From contig NW_026647271.1 in assembly GCF_950295315.1 (NCBI RefSeq), positions 1 through 64,000 of the forward strand: 64,000 bases of DNA, read 5' to 3'. Position 1 is the stretch's first letter. The number at the start of each line of letters is the position of its first letter. Below the pieces are notes generated by a model. That model had not been told where the DNA came from. It saw only the letters and a list, made by a program, of their open reading frames with translations, and did not search any database. Below, piece after piece: positions 8,155 through 22,733 of the stretch. This DNA is from Erinaceus europaeus (Eukaryota; Chordata; Mammalia; Eulipotyphla; Erinaceidae). The position numbers were made by a program, and so were the translations under genes.

Positions 8155-11100
8155 GGAGAGGAGCTGACAGGAGAGGAGAGGACAGGAGAGGACAGGAGAG
8201 GACAGTAGAGGACAGGAGAGGACAGGAGAGAACAGTAGAGGAGAGGAGAGGACAGGAGAGGAACTGAGAAACCCACATGGACAGAGGTAGCATACCGGCA
8301 TCCAGCAAGGCAGGCAGGCATGTAGGTAGCTGTAGCCCGGTTCCCTGGCACCTGGGCGCACCTCCTCCTTTGCTCTCTTGGCTGCCAGCCCCGAGGTCCG
8401 TCGTCAGTCAGCGCTGTCCTCCCGTTCTTCGGTCCCTCGGTGCCAGGGCCCTGGGTTCTGGTTGCTGCCGCCTGACATAGTGGCAGGACAGTTGGGCTGC
8501 CCAGTGCCAGTGCGCATGCACACAGAATCCTGGGGGGGGGACATCACAGAGGGCTCGAGAGGTTGCTAGGCCAGGAGGACCCCGCCCACCCAGTTGACCC
8601 CTAGGGAGGCAGTGGTGGTGGCAGCAGCCATGACACCCACCCTGAACTTGATCTGAGGTGTGGTGGCCAGCCACCAGAGCCAGAGCCCCAGGCAAAAGCC
8701 AGCGCAGGTGGGCAGGGCTCTGAGGCAAGCGGCACGGTGGGGGCGTGTCCGGGGGCGGGGCCGGCATCTGACAGCCCAGGGCTGGGGTCCAAGGGCCGCC
8801 AGGCCCCTGTCCAAGCAAGTGCACTGACACACAGACAGACTGACTGACTGACAGCCCCCAACCCACAGACACCCCCCAGGGCCCTGGGAGCCCTGAGCTG
8901 CCCCGGATCTGGCGGGCAGCCACCTGGACACAGGCCTCCATAGTGGAGGCCCCTGTAGACCCCGTTGCCTGCTGACAGCGGCCCTCCTCCCCCTCCCTCT
9001 ACCCCTCCCCGTCCCCTTCCTCATCCTCAGAGGGACTCACTCAGGGCCCTTGGCCTAGGCAAGCCAGGGCTGCTGCTCTGGCTGCTGCAGCTGCTATCCA
9101 GTGGGTGGCTGCAGGTATCTGGCCCTGTCAGTTCCTGATTCTTGGGACCTGCCTGCCTCCAGCTCCACCCACTCTCCAGTCCAGCCCCCTCCCCCTCCTC
9201 CGCAAGGATGCCCCCTTTTCCCCTTGCCCCTTGTCCCCCAGCTCCCCAACTGTCATCTACTGTTTGCCTCCTTTCCTGCCAGCCTGCTGCTGCCCTCCAG
9301 CCCTGGGTCAGCCCAGCTGCCATCTTCACCATCCTGCAGGGGGACCTGCCCTAACGCCCTGCCACCACAGGCACACAAAGCCCTGCACCTATTCAGGGGC
9401 TCCCCTGCCTGCAGCTTGCCCCCAAACAGTCTCCTTCTGCCCCTCAACCCCCTTCTACCCCCTGTCAGGGCCTCTCACACACACCTGGGCATGAGTATCC
9501 CACACATGCACATCTCTCCCCTCCCCCTCCACTCCATTTGCAGTAAGGATGGGAAGAGTCTTTTTCTCTGGGTATCCCCAGAGGAGTTGGGTCTGTCCAA
9601 TGTCCTGGGGAGCCGGAACTGCAAACAATCTACAATGTAACATTTGGATCTCAGGCAACCCAATCCCAAGTGCGCTGTGCAAGCCTAGGACTGGCGAAAA
9701 CACCCCACTCTGAGCACAAGGACTGCCTGGGGCAGTGGCTCCTCCAGTGGACTCAGAGACAGGCAGAGGCAGACAGCGTTTTCAGGTTCAAAACCTGTAC
9801 TTCCCAGAAGCTGGTCCATCAGTAGGGTAAAAAAAAAAAAAAATAAAAATAAAAGGCTTTTTTTTTTTCCACTGGCTGACTCTCCTGTGTGATGCCTGTT
9901 TCTCAGTGAAACAAGGGAAAAATCTTTTTGGGAGGGAGCAGGACCGAGTTGCAGGCAGGTGGACTCCGTGGAGGGTGGATGGGTAGATGGACCATGCCCT
10001 GGCTCTAGAGCACCAGCTGCTGTTCCAGGCGCTCTCTGATTCCAGAGATCCCCCTGTGTCTTCTCATGACACTATTTCCAAGACTGATCCTCAGGATATT
10101 GAGGATTCAAAAAATAGACAGGTCTTATTGCTGTAAAAAGGAAATCCAGGGAGTTTGGGCGGAATGTCAGAGGGTTAAGAGGTGGTGGAGCAAACGAGGG
10201 GACAGGCAGAAGGATCTGCGGTATGGCCAACAGACCCCCACCTGCAGGAGAGTAGCTTTACAGGGGGTGAAGCAGATCTTCAGGGGTGCTTTCTCTTCCA
10301 CCTCTGACTTTCCCCTCCCCTATCCCTTTCTCTCTGTCCTATGTAAGGACAGTAACAACAACAACAATAAGAAGAAGCACAACAGTGATCAAGGAACAAA
10401 GGCAGCAAAAGGAGAATAAATGGTCTGCAGGAGCAGTGGATTCCAGGTATATGTATTGAGCACCGGCAGTGACCCTGGATGCAATAAATACATACATACA
10501 TATTTATATATATATATATAAACTCATAGAGAAAATATACAGGTAATATACATGTACACATGTGTCGGTGTATCCACTTTGTAAATAAATGTACATGCTT
10601 TTTGTTTATCTAGTGAAGCAGACCTGCAGGGGTCTACCTTTCTCTCACCCTTCTGTGTTTCCACTCCTCTCTCCCTTTCTGTCCTATGCAAGGACAGTAA
10701 CAGCAACAACAACGATAAGAATAACCACAACAAAGTTCAGGCAACAAGGGCAGCCAAAGGGGAAAACATGGTCTGCAGGAGCAGTGGGTTCGTGGTGCAG
10801 GCCCCTAGCCCTGACAATAACCCTGGAGGCAATCAATCAGTCAATCAATTAGTCATTAGATAAAGAATACATAAATAAAAAATGCAGGTATTATACATGT
10901 ATACGTGTCTCTGTGTTTCTACTGAGTCAAATGAAAATGTGCTTTATTTATTTAGTGAAGCAGATCTTCAGGGGGCCTATCTTTCTCTCCCCCATCTCTC
11001 TTTAACCTCCTCTTTCCATTTTTCTCTGTTCTCCGCAAGGACAGTAACTATCACAACAACAATAATAATATTATTAATAACCACAATATTCAAGCCACAA

Positions 11101-12197
11101 GGGCAGCAAAAGGGGAAAAATGGAACATAGGACCAGTGGATTAGTGGTACTGGCACTGCGCTATGGCAATAACCCTTTGTGGCAATAAATAAATAAATAA
11201 ATAATACAAGTATTATACAAGAATATGTCCCAGTGTGTGTTTCCACTGTGTAAATGTAAAAGCACTTTTATTTACTTATATTTATTTTATTTGTTTCTTA
11301 CCTAGCCAAGAGAATTTCTTTTCATTGCTAAAAAAATGTCACATTAAGCTTAGCAGGTGGTGCCTCACCTGGTTAAGCACTCATGTTAAACTGTAGGAGG
11401 ACCTGGGTTCAAGACCCTGGTTCTGACCTGCAGTGGGAAATCTTTACAAGTGGTGCAGATGTGCTGCAGGTATCTCTCTGGTTCTCAAAATCTCTATCCC
11501 TCCCTTGTCTCTCAATTCTTGACTGTCCATTCCAAAAAATAAATCAAGATAATAGAAAGCAAAGAAAAAAAAGAAGATGAAGAAGAAGAAGAAGAAGAAG
11601 AAGAAGGCGGCAAAATGAAATATCCCAATATTTCAAGGGGCTGCTCAGAACAATGCTTTCCTTATTATGATCCTCACAGCATACCATATTCAGAAAGGGA
11701 AAAGACACCGCGTTTTTTTTAACCCAGTTTATTTAATACATTTATTCATTTATTTATTGAGGTGTTAATGTTTTACATTCGACAGAAGACAAGGGCTCTT
11801 ATGCCAGAGGTCTCAAGTACCCCTAGATGGCTCTCTGCCTCTACAAAACCAATCGATCAACCCGTGCATCACTCGATCCTTCCATCCATCCATCCATCCA
11901 TCCAACTATCCATCGACAATCAACCAAGCTAAGTACAAAAGGAGATATAACCTTGAATGATAAAGACAGTCAAGCCTGCACAGATACGTTGCCAACTGGG
12001 CAGTTTGGCTGAATAGGGCAGAGGAGCTGATCCAGGGAATGTGGTGGGGCGTGTGGGTGTGGGTGGGGTGAGCAGGTGAGCCTGTGAGCTGGGTCACGTC
12101 AGGGACGCGGAGGGGGGGTGTGGGCAGCTGTCACAGGTGAAATGTCAAAAGCGCTCTAGCTGGTGATCAGGGCACCCGGAAGTGAGTAGAGAAAAGA
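8155..12197 (+). repeat. Macrosatellite unit 3 (4043 bp, mosaic)
   Basis: Identical by eye to unit 2 up to about 9440, then a different lineage: CCTGTCAGGG instead of CCTTTCAGGG (9471), AACTGCAAAC instead of AAATGCAAAC (9617), and SINE B without the 8-bp deletion. It has the shortest TA and GAA tracts of the core and an A-tract interrupted by T residues near 9843. Confidence 0.95.
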
Positions 12198-14532
12198 GGA
12201 GAGGAGCTGACAGGAGAGGAGAGGAGAGGAGAGGACAGGAGAGGACAGGAGAGGACAGGAGAGAACAGTAGAGAACAGTAGAGGACAGGAGAGGACAGGA
12301 GAGGAACTGAGAAACCCACATGGACAGAGGTAGCATACCGGCATCCAGCAAGACAGGCAGGCATGTAGGTAGCTGTAGCCGGGTTCCCTGGCTCCTGGGC
12401 GCACCTCCTCCTTTGCTCTCTTGGCTGCCAGCCCCGAGGTCCGTCGTCGGTCAGTGCTGTCCTCCCGTTCTTCGGTCCCTCGGTGCCAGGGCCCAGGGGT
12501 CTGGTTGCTGCCGCCTGACATAGTGGCAGGACAGTTGGGCTGCCCAGTGCTAGTGCGCATGCACACAGAATCCTGGGGGGGGGAACATCACAGAGGGCTC
12601 GAGAGGTTGCTAGGCCACGAGGACCCCGCCCACCCAGTTGACCCCTAGGGAGGCAGTGGTGGTGGCAGCAGCCATGACACCCACCCTGAACTTGATCTGA
12701 GGTGTGGTGGCCAGCCACCAGAGCCAGAGCCCCAGGCAAAAGCCAGCGCAGGTGGGCAGGGCTCTGAGGCAAGCGGCACGGTGGGGGCGTGTCCGGGGGC
12801 GGGGCCGGCATCTGACAGCCCAGGGCTGGGGTCCAAGGGCCGCCAGGCCCCTGTCCAAGCAAGTGCACTGACACACAGACTGACTGACTGACAGCCCCCA
12901 ACCCACAGACACCCCCCAGGGCCCTGGGAGCCCTGAGCTGCCCCGGATCTGGCGGGCAGCCACCTGGACACAGGCCTCCATAGTGGAGGCCCCTGTAGAC
13001 CCCGTTGCCTGCTGACAGCGGCCCTCCTCCCCCTCCCTCTACCCCTCCCCGTCCCCTTCCTCATCCTCAGAGGGACTCACTCAGGGCCCTTGGCCTAGGC
13101 AAGCCAGGGCTGCTGCTCTGGCTGCTGCAGCTGCTATCCAGTGGGTGGGTGCAGGTATCTGGCCCTGTCAGTTCCTGATTCTTGGGACCTGGCTGCCTCC
13201 AGCTCCACCCACTCTCCAGTCCAGCCCCCTCCCCCTCCTCCGCAAGGATGCCCCCTTTTCCCCTTGCCCCCTGTCCCCCAGCTCCCCAACTTTCATCTAC
13301 TGTTTGCCTCCTTTCCTGCCAGCCTGCTGCTGCCCTCCAGCCCTGGGGGCCCTGGGCCAGCCCAGCTGCCATCTTCACCATCCTGCAGGGGGACCTGCCC
13401 TAACGCCCTGCCACCACAGGCACACACAGCCCTGCACCTATTCAGGGGCTCCCCTGCCTGCAGCCTGCCCCCCAAACAGTCTCCTTCTGCCCCTCAACAC
13501 CCTTCTACCCCCTGTCAGGGCCTCTCACACACACCTGGGCATGAGTATCCCACACATGCACATCTCTCCCCTCCCCCTCCACTCCATTTGCACTAAGGAT
13601 GGGAAGAGTCTTTTTCTCTGGGTATCCCCAGAGGAGTTGGGTCTGTCCAATGTCCTGGGGAGCCGGAACTGCAAACAATCTACAATGTAACATTTGGATC
13701 TCAGGCAACCCAATCCCAAGTGCGCTGTGCAAGCCTAGGACTGGCGAAAACACCCCACTCTGAGCACAAGGACTGCCTGGGGCAGTGGCTCCTCAGTGGA
13801 CTCAGAGACAGGCAGAGGCAGACAGCGTTTTCAGGTTCAAAACCTGTACTTCCCAGAACCTGGTCCATCAGTAAGGTAAAAAAAAAAAAAAATGGCTTTT
13901 TTTTTTTTTCCACTGGCTGACTCTCCTGTGTGATGCCTGTTTCTCAGTGAAACAAGGGAAAAATCTTTTTGGGAGGGAGCAGGACCAAGTTGCAGGCAGG
14001 TGGACTCCGTGGAGGGTGGATGGGTAGATGGACCATGCCCTGGCTCTAGAGCCCCAGCTGCTGTTCCAGGCGCTCTCTGATTCCAGAGATCCCCCTGTGT
14101 CTTCTCATGACACTATTTCCAAGACTGATCCTCAGGATATTGAGGATTCAAAAAATAGACAGGTCTTATTGCTGTAAAAAGGAAATCCAGGGAGGTTGGG
14201 CGGAATGTCAGAGGGTTAAGAGGTGGTGGAGCAAACGAGGGGACAGGCAGAAGGATCTGCGGTATGGCCCCCAGACCCCCACCTGCAGGGGAGTAGCTTT
14301 ACAGGGGGTGAAGCAGATCTTCAGGGGTGCTTTCTCTTCCACCTCTGACTTTCCCCTCCCCTATCCCTTTCTCTCTGTCCTATGTAAGGACAGTAACAAC
14401 AACAACAATAAGAAGAAGCACAACAGTGATCAAGGAACAAAGGCAGCAAAAGGAGAATAAATGGTCTGCAGGAGCAGTGGATTCCAGGTATATGTATTGA
14501 GCACCGGCAGTGACCCTGGATGCAATAAATAA

Positions 14533-14570
<38 letters not shown>

Positions 14571-15652
14571 GTATAAACACATAGAGAAAATATACAGGTA
14601 ATATACATGTACACATGTGTCGGTGTATCCACTTTGTAAATAAATGTACATGCTTTTTGTTTATCTAGTGAAGCAGACCTGCAGGGGTCTACCTTTCTCT
14701 CACCCTTCTGTGTTTCCACTCCTCTCTCCCTTTCTGTCCTATGCAAGGACAGTAACAGCAACAACAATGATAAGAATAACCACAACAAAGTTCAGGCAAC
14801 AAGGGCAGCCAAAGGGGAAAACATGGTCTGCAGGAGCAGTGGTGCAGGCCCCTAGCCCTGACAATAACCCTGGAGGCAATCAATCAGTCAATCAATTAGT
14901 CATTAGATAAAGAATAAATAAATAAAAAATGCAGGTATTATACATGTATACGTGTCTCTGTGTTTCTACTGAGTCAAATGAAAATGTGCTTTATTTATTT
15001 AGTGAAGCAGATCTTCAGGGGGCCTATCTTTCTCTCCCCCATCTCTCTTTAACCTCCTCTTTCCATTTTTCTCTGTTCTCCGCAAGGACAGTAACTATCA
15101 CAACAACAATAATAATATTATTAATAACCACAATATTCAAGCCACAAGGGCAGCAAAAGGGGAAAAATGGAACATAGGACCAGTGGATTAGTGGTACTGG
15201 CACTGCGCTATGGCAATAACCCTTTGTGGCAATAAATAAATAAATAAATAATACAAGTATTATACAAGAATATGTCCCAGTGTGTGTTTCCACTGTGTAA
15301 ACGTAAAAGCACTTTTATTTACTTATATTTATTTTATTTGTTTCTTATCTATCCAAGAGAATTTCTTTTCATTGCTAAAAAAATGTCACATTAAGCTTAG
15401 CAGGTGGTGCCTCACCTGGTTAAGCACTCATGTTAAACTGTAGGAGGACCTGGGTTCAAGACCCTGGTTCCGACCTGCAGTGGGAAATCTTTACAAGTGG
15501 TGCAGATGTGCTGCAGGTATCTCTCTGGTTCTCAAAATCTCTATCCCTCCCTTGTCTCTCAATTCTTGACTGTCCATTCCAAAAAATAAATCAAGATAAT
15601 AGAAAGCAAAGAAAAAAAAAAGAAGATGAAGAAGAAGAAGAAGAAGAAGAAG

Positions 15653-15684
<32 letters not shown>

Positions 15685-16283
15685 GAAGAAGGCAAAATGA
15701 AATATCCCAATATTTCAAGGGGCTGCTCAGAACAATGCTTTCCTTATTATGATCCTCACAGCATACCATATTCAGAAAGGGAAAAGACACCGCGTTTTTT
15801 TTAACCCAGTTTATTTAATACATTTATTCATTTATTTATTGAGGTGTTAATGTTTTACATTCGACAGAAGACAAGGGCTCTTATGCCAGAGGTCTCAAGT
15901 ACCCCTAGATGGCTCTCTGCCTCTACAAAACCAATCGATCAACCCGTGCATCACTCGATCCTTCCATCCATCCATCCATCCATCCATCCAACTATCCATC
16001 GACAATCAACCAAGCTAAGTACAAAAGGAGATATAACCTTGAATGATAAAGACAGTCAAGCCTGCACAGATACGTTGCCAACTGGGCAGTTTGGCTGAAT
16101 AGGGCAGAGGAGCTGATCCAGGGAATGTGGTGGGGCGTGTGGGTGTGGGTGGGGTGAGCAGGTGAGCCTGTGAGCTGGGTCACGTCAGGGACGCGGAGGG
16201 GGGGTGTGGGCAGCTGTCAAAGGTGAAATGTCAAAAGCGCTCTAGCTGGTGATCAGGGCACCCGGAAGTGAGTAGAGAAAAGA
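12198..16283 (+). repeat. Macrosatellite unit 4 (4086 bp)
   Basis: The first 400 bp share private bases with unit 1. It carries the extra 9 bp near 13343 (CCCTGGGGGCCCTGGG) that is otherwise found only in unit 5 and in the diverged units, and the 8-bp SINE B deletion shared with units 1 and 2. GAA tract about 15621-15691. Confidence 0.95.
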
Positions 16284-18627
16284 GGAGAGGAGCTGACAGG
16301 AGAGGAGAGGACAGGAGAGGACAGGAGAGGACAGTAGAGGACAGGAGAGGACAGGAGAGAACAGTAGAGGACAGGAGAGGACAGGAGAGGAACTGAGAAA
16401 CCCACATGGACAGAGGTAGCATACAGGCATCCAGCAAGGCAGGCAGGCATGTAGGTAGCTGTAGCCCGGTTCCCTGGCACCTGGGCGCACCTGCTCCTTT
16501 GCTCTCTTGGCTGCCAGCCCCGAGGTCCGTCGTCGGTCAGCGCTGTCCTCCCGTTCTTCGGTCCCTCGGTGCCAGGGCCCAGGGGTCTGGTTGCTGCCGC
16601 CTGACATAGTGGCAGGACAGTTGGGCTGCCCAGTGCCAGTGCGCATGCACACAGAATCCTGGGGGGGGACATCACAGAGGGCTCGAGAGGTTTCTAGGCC
16701 ACGAGGACCCCGCCCACCCAGTTGACCCCTAGGGAGGCAGTGGTGGTGGCAGCAGCCATGACACCCACCCTGAACTTGATCTGAGGCGTGGTGGCCAGCC
16801 ACCAGAGCCAGAGCCCCAGGCAAAAGCCAGCGCAGGTGGGCAGGGCTCTGAGGCAAGGGGCACGGTGGGGGCGTGTCCGGGGGCGGGGCCGGCATCTGAC
16901 AGCCCAGGGCTGGGGTCCAAGGGCCGCCAGGCCCCTGTCCAAGCAAGTGCACTGACACACAGACAGACTGACTGACTGACAGCCCCCAACCCACAGACAC
17001 CCCCCAGGGCCCTGGGAGCCCTGAGCTGCCCCGGATCTGGCGGGCAGCCACCTGGACACAGGCCTCCATAGTGGAGGCCCCTGTAGACCCAGTTGCCTGC
17101 TGACAGCGGCCCTCCTCCCCCTCCCTCTACCCCTCCCCGCCCCCTTCCTCATCCTCAGAGGGACTCACTCAGGGCCCTTGGCCTAGGCAAGCCAGGGCTG
17201 CTGCTCTGGCTGCTGCAGCTGCTATCCAGTGGGTGGGTGCAGGTATCTGGCCCTGTCAGTTCCTGATTCTTGGGACCTGCCTGCCTCCAGCTCCACCCAC
17301 TCTCCAGTCCAGCCCCCTCCCCCTCCTCCGCAAGGATGCCCCCTTTTCCCCTTGCCCCCTGTCCCCCAGCTCCCCAACTTTCATCTACTGTTTGCCTCCT
17401 TTCCTGCCAGCCTGCTGCTGCCCTCCAGCCCTGGGGGCCCTGGGCCAGCCCAGCTGCCATCTTCACCATCCTGCAGGGGGACCTGCCCTAACGCCCTGCC
17501 ACCACAGGCACACACAGCCCTGCACCTATGCAGGGGCTCCCCTGCCTGCAGCCTGCCCCCCAAACAGTCTCCTTCTGCCCCTCAACCCCCTTCTACCCCC
17601 TGTCAGGGCCCCTCACATACACCTGGGCATGAGTATCCCACACATGCACATCTCTCCCCTCCCCCTCCACTCCATTTGCACTAAGGATGGGAAGAGTCTT
17701 TTTCTCTGGGTATCCCCAGAGGAGTTGGGTCTGTCCAATGTCCTGGGGAGCCGGAACTGCAAACAATCTACAATGTAACATTTGGATCTCAGGCAACCCA
17801 ATCCCAAGTGCGCTGTGCAAGCCTAGGACTGGCGAAAACACCCCACTCTGAGCACAAGGACTGCCTGGGGCAGTGGCTCCTCCAGTGGACTCAGAGACAG
17901 GCAGAGGCAGACAGCGTTTTCAGGTTCAAAACCTGTACTTCCCAGAACCTGGTCCATCAGTAAGGTAAAAAAAAAAAAAAAAAAAAAGGCTTTTTTTTTT
18001 TTTTTCCACTGGCTGACTCTCCTGTGTGATGCCTGTTTCTCAGTGAAACAAGGGAAAAATCTTTTTGGGAGGGAGCAGGACCAAGTTGCAGGCAGGTGGA
18101 CTCCGTGGAGGGTGGATGGGTAGATGGACCATGCCCTGGCTCTAGAGCCCCAGCTGCTGTTCCAGGCGCTCTCTGATTCCAGAGATCCCCCTGTGTCTTC
18201 TCATGACACTATTTCCAAGACTGATCCTCAGGATACTGAGGATTCAAAAAATAGACAGGTCTTATTGCTGTAAAAAGGAAATCCAGGGAGGTTGGGCGGA
18301 ATGTCAGAGGGTTAAGAGGTGGTGGAGCAAACGAGGGGACAGGCAGAAGGATCTGCGGTATGGCCCCCAGACCCCCACCTGCAGGGGAGTAGCTTTACAG
18401 GGGGTGAAGAAGATCTTCAGGGGTGCTTTCTCTTCCACCTCTGACTTTCCCCTCCCCTATCCCTTTCTCTCTGTCCTATGTAAGGACAGTAACAACAACA
18501 ACAATAAGAAGAAGCACAACAGTGATCAAGGACAAAGGCAGCAAAAGGAGAATAAATGGTCTGCAGGAGCAGTGGATTCAAGGTATATGTATTGAGCACC
18601 GGCAGTGACCCTGGATGCAATAAATAA

Positions 18628-18670
<43 letters not shown>

Positions 18671-20356
18671 GAGAAAATATACAGGTAATATACATGTACA
18701 CATGTGTCGGTGTATCCTCTTTGTAAATAAATGTACATGCTTTTTGTTTATCTAGTGAAGCAGACCTGCAGGGGTCTACCTTTCTCTCACCCTTCTGTGT
18801 TTCCACTCCTCTCTCCCTTTCTGTCCTATGCAAGGACAGTAACAGCAACAACAATGATAAGAATAACCACAACAAAGTTCAGGCAACAAGGGCAGCCAAA
18901 GGGGAAAACATGGTCTGCAGGAGCAGTGGGTTCATGGTGCAGGCCCCTAGCCCTGACAATAACCCTGGAGGCAATCAATCAGTCAATCAATTAGTCATTA
19001 GATAAAGAATACATAAATAAAAAATGCAGGTATTATACATGTATACTTGTCTCTGTGTTTCTACTGAGTCAAATGAAAATGTGCTTTATTTATTTAGTGA
19101 AGCAGATCTTCAGGGGGCCTATCTTTCTCTCCCCCATCTCTCTTTAACCTCCTCTTTCCATTTTTCTCTGTTCTCCGCAAGGACAGTAACTATCACAACA
19201 ACAATAATAATATTATTAATAACCACAATATTCAAGCCACAAGGGCAGCAAAAGGGGAAAAATGGAACATAGGACCAGTGGATTAGTGGTACTGGCACTG
19301 CGCTATGGCAATAACCCTTTGTGGCAATAAATAAATAAATAAATAATACAAGTATTATACAAGAATATGACCCAGTGTGTGTTTCCACTGTGTAAACGTA
19401 AAAGCACTTTTATTTACTTATATTTATTTGTTTCTTACCTAGCCAAGAGAATTTCTTTTCATTGCTAAAAAAATGTCACATTAAGCTTAGCAGGTGGTGC
19501 CTCACCTGGTTAAGCACTCATGTTAAACTGTAGGAGGACCTGGGTTCAAGACCCTGGTTCTGACCTGCAGTGGGAAATCTTTACAAGTGGTGCAGATGTG
19601 CTGCAGGTATCTCTCTGGTTCTCAAAATCTCTATCCCTCCCTTGTCTCTCAATTCTTGACTGTCCATTCCAAAAAATAAATCAAGATAATAGAAAGCAAA
19701 GAAAAAAAAAGAAGATGAAGAAGAAGAAGAAGAAGAAGAAGAAGAAGAAGGAGAAGAAGAAGAAGAAGGCAAAATGAAATATCCCAATATTTCAAGGGGC
19801 TGCTCAGAACAATGCTTTCCTTATTATGATCCTCACAGCATACCATATTCAGAAAGGGAAAAGACACCGCGTTTTTTTTAACCCAGTTTATTTAATACAT
19901 TTATTCATTTATTTATTGAGGTGTTAATGTTTTACATTCGACAGAAGACAAGGGCTCTTATGCCAGAGGTCTCAAGTACCCCTAGATGGCTCTCTGCCTC
20001 TACAAAACCAATCGATCAACCCGTGCATCACTCGATCCTTCCATCCATCCATCCATCCATCCAACTATCCATCGACAATCAACCAAGCTAAGTACAAAAG
20101 GAGATATAACCTTGAATGATAAAGACAGTCAAGCCTGCACAGATACGTTGCCAACTGGGCAGTTTGGCTGAATAGGGCAGAGGAGCTGATCCAGGGAATG
20201 TGGTGGGGCGTGTGGGTGTGGGTGCGTTGAGCAGGTGAGCCTGTGAGCTGGGTCACGTCAGGGACGCGGAGGGGGGGTGTGGGCAGCTGTCACAGGTGAA
20301 ATGTCAAAAGCGCTCTAGCTGGTGATCAGGGCACCCGGAAGTGAGTAGAGAAAAGA
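16284..20356 (+). repeat. Macrosatellite unit 5 (4073 bp)
   Basis: Carries the 9-bp insertion near 17431, the ancestral-type head bases shared with units 2 and 3, and a G-quadruplex broken in its last G run (GTGCGTTG near 20223). It shares this GTGCG change with unit 10, twenty kilobases away. The linker before SINE D is shortened (TTATTTGTTTC near 19424). Confidence 0.95.
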
Positions 20357-22693
20357 GGAGAGGAGCTGACAGGAGAGGAGAGGAGAGAAGAGGACAGGAG
20401 AGGACAGGAGAGGACAGGAGAGAACAGTAGGGAACAGTAGAGGACAGGAGAGGACAGGAGAGGAACTGAGAAACCCACATGGACAGAGGTAGCATACCGG
20501 CATCCAGCAAGACAGGCAGGCATGTAGGTAGCTGTAGCCGGGTTCCCTGGCTCCTGGGCGCACCTCCTCCTTTGCTCTCTTGGCTGCCAGCCCCGAGGTC
20601 CGTCGTCGGTCAGCGCTGTCCTCCCGTTCTTCGGTCCCTCGGTGCCAGGGCCCAGGGGTCTGGTTGCTGCCGCCTGACATAGTGGCAGGACAGTTGGGCT
20701 GCCCAGTGCCAGTGCGCATGCACACAGAATCCTGGGGGGGGGGACATCACAGAGGGCTCGAGAGGTTGCTAGGCCACGAGGACCCCGCCCACCCAGTTGA
20801 CCCCTAGGGAGGCAGTGGTGGTGGCAGCAGCCATGACACCCACCCTGAACTTGATCTGAGGTGTGGTGGCCAGCCACCAGAGCCAGAGCCCCAGGCAAAA
20901 GCCAGCGCAGGTGGGCAGGCCTCTGAGGCAAGCGGCACGGTGGGGGCGTGTCCGGGGGCGGGGCCGGCATCTGACAGCCCAGGGCTGGGGTCCAAGGGCC
21001 GCCAGGCCCCTGTCCAAGCAAGTGCACTGACACACAGACAGACTGACTGACTGACAGCCCCCATCCCACAGACACCCCCCAGGGCCCTGGGAGCCCTGAG
21101 CTGCCCCGGATCTGGCGGGCAGCCACCTGGACACAGGCCTCCATAGTGGAGGCCCCTGTAGACCCCGATGCCTGCTGACAGCGGCCCTCCTCCCCCTCCC
21201 TCTACCCCTCCCCGTCCCCTTCCTCATCCTCAGAGGGACTCACTCAGGGCCCTTGGCCTAGGCAAGCCAGGGCTGCTGCTCTGGCTGCTGCAGCTGCTAT
21301 CCAGTGGGTGGCTGCAGGTATCTGGCCCTGTCAGTTCCTGATTCTTGGGACCTGCCTGCCTCCAGCTCCACCCACTCTCCAGTCCAGCCCCCTCCCCCTC
21401 CTCCGCAAGGATGCCCCCTTTTCCCCTTGCCCCCTGTCCCCCAGCTCCCCAACTGTCATCTACTGTTTGCCTCCTTTCCTGCCAGCCTGCTGCTGCCCTC
21501 CAGCCCTGGGCCAGCCCAGCTGCCATCTTCACCATCCTGCAGGGGGACCTGCCCTAACGCCCTGCCACCACAGGCACACACAGCCCTGCACCTATGCAGG
21601 GGCTCCCCTGCCTGCAGCCTGCCCCCCAAACAGTCTCCTTCTGCCCCTCAACCCCCTTCTGACCCCTATCAGGGCCCCTCACACACACCTGGGCATGAGT
21701 ATCCCACACATGCACATCTCTCCCCTCCCCCTCCACTCCATTTGCACTAAGGATGAGAAGAGTCTTTTTCTCTGGGTATCCCCAGAGGAGTTGGGTCTGT
21801 CCAATGTCCTGGGGAGCCGGAACTGCAAACAATCTACAATGTAACATTTGGATCTCAGGCAACCCAATCCCAAGTGCGCTGTGCAAGCCTAGGACTGGCG
21901 AAAACACCCCACTCTGAGCACAAGGACTGCCTGGGGCAGTGGCTCCTCAGTGGACTCAGAGACAGGCAGAGGCAGACAGCGTTTTCAGGTTCAAAACCTG
22001 TACTTCCCAGAACCTGGTCCATCAGTAAGGTAAAAAAAAAAAAAAAAAAAAAAAGGCTTTTTTTTTTTTTCCACTGGCTGACTCTCCTGTGTGATGCCTG
22101 TTTCTCAGTGAAACAAGGGAAAAATCTTTTTGGGAGGGAGCAGGACCAAGTTGCAGGCAGGTGGACTCCGTGGAGGGTGGATGGGTAGATGGACCATGCC
22201 CTGGCCCTAGAGCCCCAGCTGCTGTTCCAGGCGCTCTCTGATTCCAGAGATCCCCCTGTGTCTTCTCATGACACTATTTCCAAGACTGATCCTCAGGATA
22301 TTGAGGATTCAAAAAATAGACAGGTCTTATTGCTGTAAAAAGGAAATCCAGGGAGGTTGGGCGGAATGTCAGAGGGTTAAGAGGTGGTGGAGCAAACGAG
22401 GGGACAGGCAGAAGGATCTGCGGTATGGCCCACAGACCCCCACCTGCAGGGGAGTAGCTTTACAGGGGGTGAAGCAGATCTTCAGGGGTGCTTTCTCTTC
22501 CACCTCTGACTTTCCCCTCCCCTATCCCTTTCTCTCTGTCCTATGTAAGGATAGTAACAACAACAACAATAAGAAGAAGCACAACAGTGATCAAGGAACA
22601 AAGGCAGCAAAAGGAGAATAAATGGTCTGCAGGAGCAGTGGATTCCAGGTATATGTATTGAGCACCGGCAGTGACCCTGGATGCAATAAATAA

Positions 22694-22733
<40 letters not shown>

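Noticed and set aside
16242..17069. 275-codon minus-strand ORF, the longest in the window
   Set aside because: It reads through the GC-rich block and then the purine tract as Leu/Ser/Pro repeats. Its length varies between units with poly-G and pentamer number, so it is not a conserved protein.
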